Positions 1-10,900 of a DNA stretch of 64,000 bases are shown one piece after another. The position numbers were made by a program, and so were the translations under genes. The notes below the pieces were generated by a model. That model saw only the letters and a list, made by a program, of their open reading frames with translations, searched no databases and had not been told where the DNA came from. This DNA is from Auanema rhodensis (taxonomy: Eukaryota; Nematoda; Chromadorea; Rhabditida; Rhabditidae), in NCBI GenBank assembly GCA_964057225.1, contig OZ059895.1, positions 11,718,001-11,782,000 on the forward strand, given 5' to 3'. Positions within the stretch are counted from its first letter, which is position 1, and every line of letters begins with the position of its first letter.

Positions 1-525
1 ATGTTTTCAATTTTCAAGCAGTTTTACTTAGATAGCTCAACCCAAGGCAGCAATTTATCTTCAAACTTAACTCTATCTTACAGTTTTAAACCATTAGTTA
101 ATGAACCATCATCTTACCTTTACTATTTCTATCTATTTCCTATCAAAACCAACTTTGTTCAAACACTATACAACTGAGAAGCCTTTTTTAATTTCTTGTA
201 TTTGGAGTTCATAAGATTTGATATCATTGAGGGATCCAGATAGAACGTGGAAAATTACATAACTAACATGAAATTGGGAAAAAATTATAACGAGGATAAG
301 TATGTTGAAACATTGAATATCAGATATTTTCGCTCAGGACCATACCACGTTAAAAGTACGGCATGCGGCTGATTTTCAATTTTAACTCTTCTGTAACAAA
401 TGTTTTCAATTTTCAAGCAGTTTTACTTAGATAGCTCAACCCAAGGCAGCAAATTATCTTCAATCTTATTTCTATCTTACAGTTATAAACCAGTAGTGAA
501 TGAACCATCATCTTACCTTCACTGT

Positions 526-644
526 TTCTATCTATTTTCTATCAAAAGAAACATTGTTTAAACACTATACAACTGTGACACCTTTTTTAATTTCTTGTAT
601 TTGGAGTTCATAAGATTTGATATCATCGAGGGATCCAGATAGAA
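526..644. repeat. Inverted repeat TTCTATCT / AGATAGAA inside the monomer (example)
   Basis: TTCTATCT is present twice in the pyrimidine-rich half, at 470-477 and 526-533. Its reverse complement AGATAGAA lies at 637-644 in the purine-rich half. The arms are 8 bp and the loop between the second arm and its partner is 103 bases. The arms recur in most monomers because both belong to conserved parts of the repeat. The arms are short, so stable fold-back would need support from longer imperfect pairing. Confidence 0.6.
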
Positions 645-749
645 CGTGGAAAATTACATAACTAACATGAAATTGGGCAAAAACTATGACGAGGATAAGT
701 ATGTGAATCATTGAATATCAGATATTTTCGCTTAGGACCATACCACGTT
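643..749. repeat. Inverted repeat AACGTGG / CCACGTT inside the monomer (example)
   Basis: AACGTGG at 643-649 is the exact reverse complement of CCACGTT at 743-749, with 93 bases between them. Only monomers reading ATACCACGTT keep the pair; the common variant ATACGACGTT has a one-base mismatch in the right arm. The left arm is near-invariant, except for the private change at 7,805-7,807. Confidence 0.6.
714..726. repeat. 13-bp palindrome AATATC-A-GATATT, once per monomer (example)
   Basis: AATATC and GATATT are exact reverse complements separated by one base. The element sits about 70 bp before the end of essentially every monomer. The central base is C at 8,676 and T at 57,984, with the same T in the sister copies near 60.37 and 63.15 kb; the arms stay intact in all of these. 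The arms are broken in two copies that I noticed, near 15,829 (AAAATC) and at 18,222-18,227 (GATAAT). It could be a dyad for a DNA-binding protein or simply a by-product of AT-rich sequence. No function is shown. Confidence 0.85.
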
Positions 750-770
750 GAAAGTACGCCATGCCGCTGA

Positions 771-811
771 TTTTCAATTTTAACTCTTTTGTAACAGATG
801 TTTTCAATTTT
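771..811. repeat. Direct repeat TTTTCAATTTT spaced 30 bp, spanning the monomer boundary (example)
   Basis: TTTTCAATTTT occurs at 771-781 and again at 801-811, so the end of one monomer and the start of the next share an 11-bp direct repeat with a 30-bp period. This pattern recurs at nearly every monomer junction. The variant copies TTTCCAATTTCC and TTTTCAAATTTC alter the second element. The T-runs inside each element start 7 bp apart and a further TTTT follows 11 bp after the last, which might favour DNA curvature. That last point is inference only. Confidence 0.8.
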
Positions 812-1991
812 CAAGCAGTTTTACTTAGATAGCTCAACCCAAGGCAGCAAATTATCTTCAATATTATTTCTATCTCACAGTTATAAACCAATAGTTAATG
901 AACCATCATCTTACCCTTACCGTTTCTATCTATTTCCTATCGAAACCAACTTTGTTCAAAAACTATACAACTGTGAAACCTTTTTTAATTTCTTGTATTT
1001 GGAGCTCATAAGATTTGATATCATTGAGGGATCCAGATAGAACGTGGAAAATTACATAACTACCATGAAATTGGGAAAAAATTGTAACGAGGATAAGTAT
1101 GTAAATCAGTGAATATCAGATATTTTCGCTTAGGACCATACCACGTTAAAAGTATGGCATGCGGCTGATTTTCAATTTTAACTCTTCTGTAACAAATGTT
1201 TTCAATTTTCAAGCAGTTTTACTTAGATAGCTCAACCCAAGGCAGCAAATTATCTTCAATATTATTTCTATCTTACAGTTATAAACCAATAGTTAATTAA
1301 CCATCATCTTACCTTCACTGTTTCTATCTATTTCCTATCGAAAGCAACTTTGTTCAAACACTATACAACTGTGAAACCTTTTTTAATTTCTTGTATTTGG
1401 AGCTCATAAGATTTGATATCATTGAGGGATCCAGATAGAACGTGGAAAATTACATAACTAACATGAAATTGGGAAAAAATTATAACGAGGATAAGTATGT
1501 GAAACATTGAATATCAGATATTTTCGCTCAGGACCATACCACGTTAAAAGTACGGCATGCGGCTGATTTTCAATTTTAACTTTTCTGTAACAAATGTTTT
1601 CAATTTTCAAGCAGTTTTACTTAGATAGCTCAACCCAAGGCAGCAAATTATCTTCAATCTTACTTCTATCTTACAGTTGTAAACCAATAGTTAATGAACC
1701 ATCATCTTACCCTTACCGTTTCTATCTATTTCATATCGAAACCAACTTTGTTCAAAAACTATACAACTGTGAAACCTTTTTTAATTTCTTGTATTTGGAG
1801 CTCATAAGATTTGATATCATTAAGGGATCCAGATAGAACGTAGAAAATTACATAACTACCATGAAATTGGGAAAAAATTGTAACGAGGATAAGTATGTAA
1901 ATCATTGAATATCAGATATTTTCGCTTACGACCATACCACGTTGAAAGAATGCCATGCCGCTGATTTTCAATTTTAACTCTTCTGTAACGA

Positions 1992-2689
1992 ATGTTTCCA
2001 ATTTTCAAGCAGTTTTACTTAGAAAGCTCAACCCAAGGCAGCAAATTATCTTCAATATTATTTCTATCTTACAGTTTTAAACCATTAGTTAATGAACCAT
2101 CATCTTACCTTTACTATTTCTATCTATTTCCTATTAAAACCAACTTTGTTCAAACACTATACAACTGAGAAGCCTTTTTTAATTTCTTGTATTTGGAGTT
2201 CATAAGATTTGATATCATTGAGGGATCCAGATAGAACGTGGAAAATTACATAACTAACATGAAATTGGGAAAAAATTATAACGAGGATAAGTATGTGAAA
2301 CATTGAATATCAGATATTTTCGCTTAGGACCATACGACGTTGAAAGTACGCCATGCCGCTGATTTTCAATTTTAACTCTTCTGTAACAAATGTTTTCAAT
2401 TTCCAAGCAGTTTTACTTAGATAGCTCAACCCAAGGCAGCAAATTATCTTCAATCTTATTTCTATCTTACAGTTATAAACCAGTAGTGAATGAACCATCA
2501 TCTTACCTTCACTGTTTCTATCTATTTCCTATCAAAAGAAACATTGTTTAAACACTATACAACTGTGAAACCTTTTTTAATTTCTTGTATTTGGAGATCA
2601 TAAGATTTGATATCATTGAGGGATCCAGATAGAACGTGGAAAATTACGTAACTAACATGAAATTGGAAAAAACTATAACGAGGATAAGT
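1992..2689 (+). repeat. Linking monomers 6-7
   Basis: Monomer starts are 1992 and 2390. The first copy begins with the rarer ATGTTTCCAATTTTC and AGAAAGCTC and carries the AACTGAGAAGCC variant. The second carries TTTCCAAGCAG, CAGTAGTGAATG and TTGTTTAAACAC. I did not assign them to a larger repeat unit, although each variant occurs elsewhere in the window. Confidence 0.7.
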
Positions 2690-5600
2690 ATGTGAATCAT
2701 TGAATATCAGATATTTTTGCTTAGGACCATACCACGTTGAAAGTACGCCATGCCGCTGAATTTCAATTTTAACTCTTTTGTAACAAATGTTTTCAATTTT
2801 CAAGCAGTTTTACTCAGATAGCTTAACCCAAGGCAGCAAATTATCTTCAATATTATTTCTATCTTACAGTTTTAAACCATTAGTTAATGAACCATCATCT
2901 TACCTTTACTATTTCTATCTATTTCCTATCAAAACCAACTTTGTTCAAACACTATACAACTGAGAAGCCTTTTTTAATTTCTTGTATTTGGAGTTCATAA
3001 GATTTGATATCATTGAGGGATCCAGATAGAACGTGGAAAATTACATAACTAACATGAAATTGGGGAAAAATTATAACGAGGATAAGTATGTGAAACATTG
3101 AATATCAGATATTTTCGCTTAGGACCATACGACGTTGAAAGTACGCCATGCCGCTGATTTTCAATTTTAACTCTTCTGTAACAAATGTTTTCAATTTCCA
3201 AGCAGTTTTACTTAGATAGCTCAACCCAAGGCAGCAAATTATCTTCAATCTTATTTCTATCTTACAGTTATAAACCAGTAGTGAATGAACCATCATCTTA
3301 CCTTTACTGTTTCTATCTATTTTCTATCAGAACAAATATTGTTCAAACACTATACAACTGTGAAACCTTTTTTAATTTCTTGTATTTGGAGCTCATAAGA
3401 TTTGATATCATTGAGAGATCCAGATACAACGTGGAAAATTACGTAACTAACATGAAATTGGGAAAAAATTATAACGAGGATAAGTATGTAAATCATTGAA
3501 TATCAGATATTTTCGCTTACGACCATATCACGTTGAAAGTACGCCATGCCGCTGATTTTCAATTTTAACTCTTCTGTAACGAATGTTTTCAATTTTCAAG
3601 CAGTTTTACTTTGAAAGCTCAACCCAAGGCAGCAAATTATCTTCAATATTATTTCTATCTTACAGTTATAAACCAATAGTTAATGAACCATCATCTTACC
3701 TTTACTGTTTCTATCTATTTCCTATCAAAAGCAACTTTGTTCAAACACTATACAACTGTGAAACCTTTTTTAATTTCTTGTATTTGGAGCTCATAAAATT
3801 TGATATTATTGAGGGATCCAGATAGAACGTGGAAAATTACATAACTAACATGAAATTGGGAAAAAATTATAACGAGGATAAGTATGTGAAACATTGAATA
3901 TCAGATATTTTCGCTCAGGACCATACCACGTTAAAAATACGGCATGCGGCTGATTTTCAATTTAAACTTTTCTGTAACAAATGTTTTCAATTTTCAAGCA
4001 GTTTTACTTAGATAGCTCAACCCAAGGCAGCAAATTATCTTCAATCTTACTTCTATCTTACAGTTATAAACCAATAGTGAATGAACCATCATCTTACCTT
4101 CACTGTTTCTATCTATTTTCTATCAAAAGAAACATTGTTTAAACACTATACAACTGTGACACCTTTTTTAATTTCTTGTATTTGGAGTTCGTAAGATTTG
4201 ATATCATCGAGGGATCCAGATAGAACGTGGAAAATTACATAACTAACATGAAATTGGGAAAAAATTATAACGAGGATAAGTATGTGAAACATTGAATATC
4301 AGATATTTTCGCTTAGGACCATACGACGTTGAAAGTACGCCATGCCGCTGATTTTCAATTTTAACTCTTCTGTAACAAATGTTTTCAATTTCCAAGCAGT
4401 TTTACTTAGATAGCTCAACCCAAGGCAGCAAATTATCTTCAATCTTATTTCTATCTTACAGTTATAAACCAGTAGTGAATGAACCATCATCTTACCTTCA
4501 CTGTTTCTATCTATTTCCTATCAAAAGAAACATTGTTTAAACACTATACAACTGTGAAACCTTTTTTAATTTCTTGTATTTGGAGCTCATAAGATTTGAT
4601 ATCATTGAGGGATCCAGATAGAACGTGGAAAATTACGTAACTAACATGAAATTGGAAAAAACTATAACGAGGATAAGTATGTGAATCATTGAATATCAGA
4701 TATTTTCGCTTAGGACCATACCACGTTGAAAGTACGCCATGCCGCTGAATTTCAATTTTAACTCTTTTGTAACAAATGTTTTCAATTTTCAAGCAGTTTT
4801 ACTCAGATAGCTTAACACAAGGCAGCAAATTATCTTCAATATTATTTCTATCTTACAGTTATAAACCAATGGTTAATGAACCATCATCATACCTTTACTG
4901 TTTCTATCTATTTTCTATCAGAACAAATATTGTTCAAACACTATACAACTGTGAAACCTTTTTTAATTTCTTGTATTTGGAGCTCATAAGATCTGATATC
5001 ATTGAGGGATCCAGATAGAACGTGGAAAATTACGTAACTAACATGAATGTGGGAAAAACTATAACGAGGATAAGTATGTGAATCATTGAATATCAGATAT
5101 TTTCGCTTAGGACCATACCACGTTTAAAGTTCGCCATGCCGCTGATTTTCAATTTTAACTCTTCTGTAACAAATGTTTTCAATTTTCAAGCAGTTTTACT
5201 TAGATAGCTCAACCCAAGGCAGCAATTTATCTTCAAACTTAACTCTATTTTACAGTTTTAAACCATTAGTTAATGAACCATCATCTTACCTTTACTATTT
5301 CTATCTATTTCCTATCAAAACCAACTTTGTTCAAACACTATACAACTGAGAAGCCTTTTTTAATTTCTTGTATTTGGAGTTCATAAGATTTGATATCATT
5401 GAGGGATCCAGATAGAACGTGGAAAATTACATAACTAACATGAAATTGGGAAAAAATTATAACGAGGATAAGTATGTGAAACATTGAATATCAGATATTT
5501 TCGCTCAAGACCATACCACGTTAAAAGTACGGCATGCGGCTGATTTTCAATTTTAACTTTTCTGTAACAAATGTTTTCAATTTTCAAGCAGTTTTACTTA

Positions 5601-7860
5601 GATAGCTCAACCCAAGGCAGCAAATTATCTCTAATCTTACTTCTATCTTACAGTTGTAAACCAGTAGTGAATGAACCATCATCTTACCTTCACTGTTTCT
5701 ATCTTTTTTCTATCAAAAGAAACATTGTTTAAACACTATACAACTGTGACACCTTTTTTAATTTCTTGTATTTGGAGTTCATAAGATTTGATATCATCGA
5801 GGGATCCAGATAGAACGTGGAAAATTACATAACTAACATGAAATTGGGAAAAAATTATAACGAAGATAAGTATGTGAAACATTGAATATCAGATATTTTC
5901 GCTTAGGACCATACGACGTTGAAAGTACGCCATGCCGCTGATTTTCAATTTTAACTCTTCTGTAACAAATGTTTTCAATTTCCAAGCAGTTCTACTTAGA
6001 TAGCTCAACCCAAGGCAGCAAATTATCTTCAATCTTATTTCTATCTTACAGTTATAAACCAGTAGTGATTGAACCATCATCTTACCTTCACTGTTTCTAT
6101 CTATTCCCTATCGAAAGAAACATTGTTTAAACACTATACAACTGTGAAACCTTTTTTAATTTCTTGTATTTGGAGATCATAAGATTTGATATCATTGAGG
6201 GATCCAGATAGAACGTGGAAAATTACGTAACTAACATGAAATTGGAAAAAACTATAACGAGGATAAGTATGTGAATCATTGAATATCAGATATTTTCGCT
6301 TAGGACCATACCACGTTGAAAGTACGCCATGCCGCTGAATTTCAATTTTAACTCTTTTGTAACAAATGTTTTCAATTTTCAAGCAGTTTTACTCAGATAG
6401 CTTAACCCAAGGCAGCAAATTATCTTCAATATTATTTCTATCTTACAGTTATAAACCAATATTTAATGAACCATCATCTTACCTTTACTGTTTCTATCTA
6501 TTTTCTATCAGAACAAATATTGTTCAAACACTATACAACTGTGAAACCTTTTTTGATTTCTTGTATTTGGAGCTCATAAAATTTGATATCATTGAGGGAT
6601 TCAGATAGAACGTGGAAAATTACATAACTAACATGAAATTGGGAAAAAATTATAACGAGGATAAGTATGTGAATCATTGAATATCAGATATTTTCGCTTA
6701 GGACCATACCACGTTTAAAGTTCGCCATGCCGCTGATTTTCAATTTTAACTCTTCTGTAACAAATGTTTTCAATTTTCAAGCAGTTTTACTTAGATAGCT
6801 CAACCCAAGGCAGCAATTTATCTTCAAACTTAACTCTATTTTACAGTTTTAAACCATTAGTTAATGAACCATCATCTTACCTTTACTATTTCTATCTATT
6901 TCCTATCAAAACCAACTTTGTTCAAACACTATACAACTGAGAAGCCTTTTTTAATTTCTTGTATTTGGAGTTCATAAGATTTGATATCATTGAGGGATCC
7001 AGATAGAACGTGGAAAATTACATAACTAACATGAAATTGGGAAAAAATTATAACGAGGATAAGTATGTGAAACATTGAATATCAGATATTTTCGCTCAAG
7101 ACCATACCACGTTAAAAGTACGGCATGCGGCTGATTTTCAATTTTAACTTTTCTGTAACAAATGTTTTCAATTTTCAAGCAGTTTTACTTAGATAGCTCA
7201 ACCCAAGGCAGCAAATTATCTCTAATCTTACTTCTATCTTACAGTTGTAAACCAGTAGTGAATGAACCATCATCTTACCTTCACTGTTTCTATCTTTTTT
7301 CTATCAAAAGAAACATTGTTTAAACACTATACAACTGTGACACCTTTTTTAATTTCTTGTATTTGGAGTTCATAAGATTTGATATCATCGAGGGATCCAG
7401 ATAGAACGTGGAAAATTACATAACTAACATGAAATTGGGAAAAAATTATAACGAAGATAAGTATGTGAAACATTGAATATCAGATATTTTCGCTTAGGAC
7501 CATACGACGTTGAAAGTACGCCATGCCGCTGATTTTCAATTTTAACTCTTCTTTAACAAATGTTTTCAATTTCCAAGCAGTTCTACTTAGATAGCTCAAC
7601 CCAAGGCAGCAAATTATCTTCAATCTTATTTCTATCTTACAGTTATAAACCAGTAGTGATTGAACCATCATCTTACCTTCACTGTTTCTATCTATTCCCT
7701 ATCGAAAGAAACATTGTTTAAACACTATACAACTGTGAAACCTTTTTTAATTTCTTGTATTTGGAGATCATAAGATTTGATATCATTGAGGGATCCAGAT
7801 AGAATTCGGAAAATTACGTAACTAACATGAAATTGGGAAAAAATTATAACGAGGATAAGT
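2690..7860 (+). repeat. 13-monomer higher-order unit, copy A
   Basis: Bases 2,690-7,800 match 7,861-12,971 at a constant offset of 5,171 bp (13 monomers) with only a few differences. Seen differences are CGCCATGCC against CGCAATGCC near 3,147 and 8,318, and ATATCAGAT against ATATCCGAT at 8,676. The shared rare form ATATTTTTGC at 2,711 and 7,882 lies just inside the left edge. Monomer starts are 2787, 3185, 3583, 3981, 4379, 4776, 5173, 5571, 5969, 6366, 6764, 7162 and 7560. The last 60 bases before 7,860 do not match the end of copy B and hold a private three-base change. Confidence 0.9.
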
Positions 7861-7957
7861 ATGTGAATCATTGAATATCAGATATTTTTGCTTAGGACCA
7901 TACCACGTTGAAAGTACGCCATGCCGCTGAATTTCAATTTTAACTCTTTTGTAACAA
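4776..7957 (+). repeat. 4-monomer tandem duplication nested in copy A
   Basis: Monomers 5173, 5571 and 5969 are nearly identical to 6764, 7162 and 7560 at an offset of 1,591 bp. Shared rare markers are CTCTATTTTACAG, TATCTCTAATC, TATCTTTTTTC, AACGAAGATAAG and AGTTCTACTTAG. The leading monomers at 4776 and 6366 are related but differ at several sites, such as CAATGGTTAATG against CAATATTTAATG. The same pair reappears in copy B at 9,947-13,127, and there the monomer at 13,128 begins a third partial unit. Confidence 0.85.
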
Positions 7958-10900
7958 ATGTTTTCAATTTTCAAGCAGTTTTACTCAGATAGCTTAACCC
8001 AAGGCAGCAAATTATCTTCAATATTATTTCTATCTTACAGTTTTAAACCATTAGTTAATGAACCATCATCTTACCTTTACTATTTCTATCTATTTCCTAT
8101 CAAAACCAACTTTGTTCAAACACTATACAACTGAGAAGCCTTTTTTAATTTCTTGTATTTGGAGTTCATAAGATTTGATATCATTGAGGGATCCAGATAG
8201 AACGTGGAAAATTACATAACTAACATGAAATTGGGGAAAAATTATAACGAGGATAAGTATGTGAAACATTGAATATCAGATATTTTCGCTTAGGACCATA
8301 CGACGTTGAAAGTACGCAATGCCGCTGATTTTCAATTTTAACTCTTCTGTAACAAATGTTTTCAATTTCCAAGCAGTTTTACTTAGATAGCTCAACCCAA
8401 GGCAGCAAATTATCTTCAATCTTATTTCTATCTTACAGTTATAAACCAGTAGTGAATGAACCATCATCTTACCTTTACTGTTTCTATCTATTTTCTATCA
8501 GAACAAATATTGTTCAAACACTATACAACTGTGAAACCTTTTTTAATTTCTTGTATTTGGAGCTCATAAGATTTGATATCATTGAGAGATCCAGATACAA
8601 CGTGGAAAATTACGTAACTAACATGAAATTGGGAAAAAATTATAACGAGGATAAGTATGTAAATCATTGAATATCCGATATTTTCGCTTACGACCATATC
8701 ACGTTGAAAGTACGCCATGCCGCTGATTTTCAATTTTAACTCTTCTGTAACGAATGTTTTCAATTTTCAAGCAGTTTTACTTTGAAAGCTCAACCCAAGG
8801 CAGCAAATTATCTTCAATATTATTTCTATCTTACAGTTATAAACCAATAGTTAATGAACCATCATCTTACCTTTACTGTTTCTATCTATTTCCTATCAAA
8901 AGCAACTTTGTTCAAACACTATACAACTGTGAAACCTTTTTTAATTTCTTGTATTTGGAGCTCATAAAATTTGATATTATTGAGGGATCCAGATAGAACG
9001 TGGAAAATTACATAACTAACATGAAATTGGGAAAAAATTATAACGAGGATAAGTATGTGAAACATTGAATATCAGATATTTTCGCTCAGGACCATACCAC
9101 GTTAAAAATACGGCATGCGGCTGATTTTCAATTTAAACTTTTCTGTAACAAATGTTTTCAATTTTCAAGCAGTTTTACTTAGATAGCTCAACCCAAGGCA
9201 GCAAATTATCTTCAATCTTACTTCTATCTTACAGTTATAAACCAATAGTGAATGAACCATCATCTTACCTTCACTGTTTCTATCTATTTTCTATCAAAAG
9301 AAACATTGTTTAAACACTATACAACTGTGACACCTTTTTTAATTTCTTGTATTTGGAGTTCGTAAGATTTGATATCATCGAGGGATCCAGATAGAACGTG
9401 GAAAATTACATAACTAACATGAAATTGGGAAAAAATTATAACGAGGATAAGTATGTGAAACATTGAATATCAGATATTTTCGCTTAGGACCATACGACGT
9501 TGAAAGTACGCCATGCCGCTGATTTTCAATTTTAACTCTTCTGTAACAAATGTTTTCAATTTCCAAGCAGTTTTACTTAGATAGCTCAACCCAAGGCAGC
9601 AAATTATCTTCAATCTTATTTCTATCTTACAGTTATAAACCAGTAGTGAATGAACCATCATCTTACCTTCACTGTTTCTATCTATTTCCTATCAAAAGAA
9701 ACATTGTTTAAACACTATACAACTGTGAAACCTTTTTTAATTTCTTGTATTTGGAGCTCATAAGATTTGATATCATTGAGGGATCCAGATAGAACGTGGA
9801 AAATTACGTAACTAACATGAAATTGGAAAAAACTATAACGAGGATAAGTATGTGAATCATTGAATATCAGATATTTTCGCTTAGGACCATACCACGTTGA
9901 AAGTACGCCATGCCGCTGAATTTCAATTTTAACTCTTTTGTAACAAATGTTTTCAATTTTCAAGCAGTTTTACTCAGATAGCTTAACACAAGGCAGCAAA
10001 TTATCTTCAATATTATTTCTATCTTACAGTTATAAACCAATGGTTAATGAACCATCATCATACCTTTACTGTTTCTATCTATTTTCTATCAGAACAAATA
10101 TTGTTCAAACACTATACAACTGTGAAACCTTTTTTAATTTCTTGTATTTGGAGCTCATAAGATCTGATATCATTGAGGGATCCAGATAGAACGTGGAAAA
10201 TTACGTAACTAACATGAATGTGGGAAAAACTATAACGAGGATAAGTATGTGAATCATTGAATATCAGATATTTTCGCTTAGGACCATACCACGTTTAAAG
10301 TTCGCCATGCCGCTGATTTTCAATTTTAACTCTTCTGTAACAAATGTTTTCAATTTTCAAGCAGTTTTACTTAGATAGCTCAACCCAAGGCAGCAATTTA
10401 TCTTCAAACTTAACTCTATTTTACAGTTTTAAACCATTAGTTAATGAACCATCATCTTACCTTTACTATTTCTATCTATTTCCTATCAAAACCAACTTTG
10501 TTCAAACACTATACAACTGAGAAGCCTTTTTTAATTTCTTGTATTTGGAGTTCATAAGATTTGATATCATTGAGGGATCCAGATAGAACGTGGAAAATTA
10601 CATAACTAACATGAAATTGGGAAAAAATTATAACGAGGATAAGTATGTGAAACATTGAATATCAGATATTTTCGCTCAAGACCATACCACGTTAAAAGTA
10701 CGGCATGCGGCTGATTTTCAATTTTAACTTTTCTGTAACAAATGTTTTCAATTTTCAAGCAGTTTTACTTAGATAGCTCAACCCAAGGCAGCAAATTATC
10801 TCTAATCTTACTTCTATCTTACAGTTGTAAACCAGTAGTGAATGAACCATCATCTTACCTTCACTGTTTCTATCTTTTTTCTATCAAAAGAAACATTGTT

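Larger units (their letters stand above)
400..797 (+). repeat. Representative 398-bp monomer, used for internal landmarks
   Basis: This complete copy serves as the reference for the monomer's internal layout; 129 of 398 bases are G or C by hand count. Roughly the first half of the + strand is pyrimidine-rich (runs such as TTTCTATCTATTTTC and CCTTTTTTAATTTC). The second half is purine-rich (GAGGGATCCAGATAGAA, GAGGATAAG). Landmarks in order are a TATAAA at 484-489, a pyrimidine tract ending in CAG at 466-482, a T6 run near 583-588, an EcoRV site GATATC, a BamHI site GGATCC, a 13-bp palindrome at 714-726, and a repeated TTTTCAATTTT that straddles the monomer boundary. I saw no similarity between the two 199-bp halves, so the monomer is not an obvious dimer of a shorter unit. 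Confidence 0.9.
1..1990 (+). repeat. Left block, monomers 1-5, diverged relative of 14.3-17.1 kb
   Basis: Monomer starts are 1, 400, 798, 1196 and 1594. The order of variants matches 14,321-15,504 at an offset of about 14,319 bp (36 monomers), then 16,280-17,105 at an offset of 15,115 bp (38 monomers). Shared markers include GGGCAAAAACTAT near 685 and 14,996, GTATGGCATGCGG near 1,153 and 15,472, and AGTTAATTAACC near 1,292 and 16,408. The two-monomer step between the offsets is the dimer 15,515-16,310, which has no counterpart here. The two blocks differ by scattered substitutions. Confidence 0.75.

Noticed and set aside
400-797. Monomer as an ancient dimer of about 199 bp
   Set aside because: Comparing the two halves by eye shows opposite base skew and no extended similarity. 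Only the 11-bp TTTTCAATTTT is repeated, and that spans the boundary at 30-bp spacing.
798-1040. Recurrent + strand open frame of 80 codons (extended to 104 in two copies) starting at the monomer ATG
   Set aside because: It lies wholly inside the satellite. Many sister monomers break it with TGA (AACTGAGAAG), TAA (TTGTTTAAACAC) or AGTTAATTAACC. Repeat length is not a multiple of three, and differences between copies show no codon-position pattern by eye. Its preservation follows from homogenisation of the repeat.
2310-2803. Recurrent - strand open frames of 62-63, 70 and 80-82 codons
   Set aside because: They overlap the + strand frames and cross monomer boundaries. They appear or vanish with single-base variants and have no recognisable domain. 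They are by-products of the repeat sequence.
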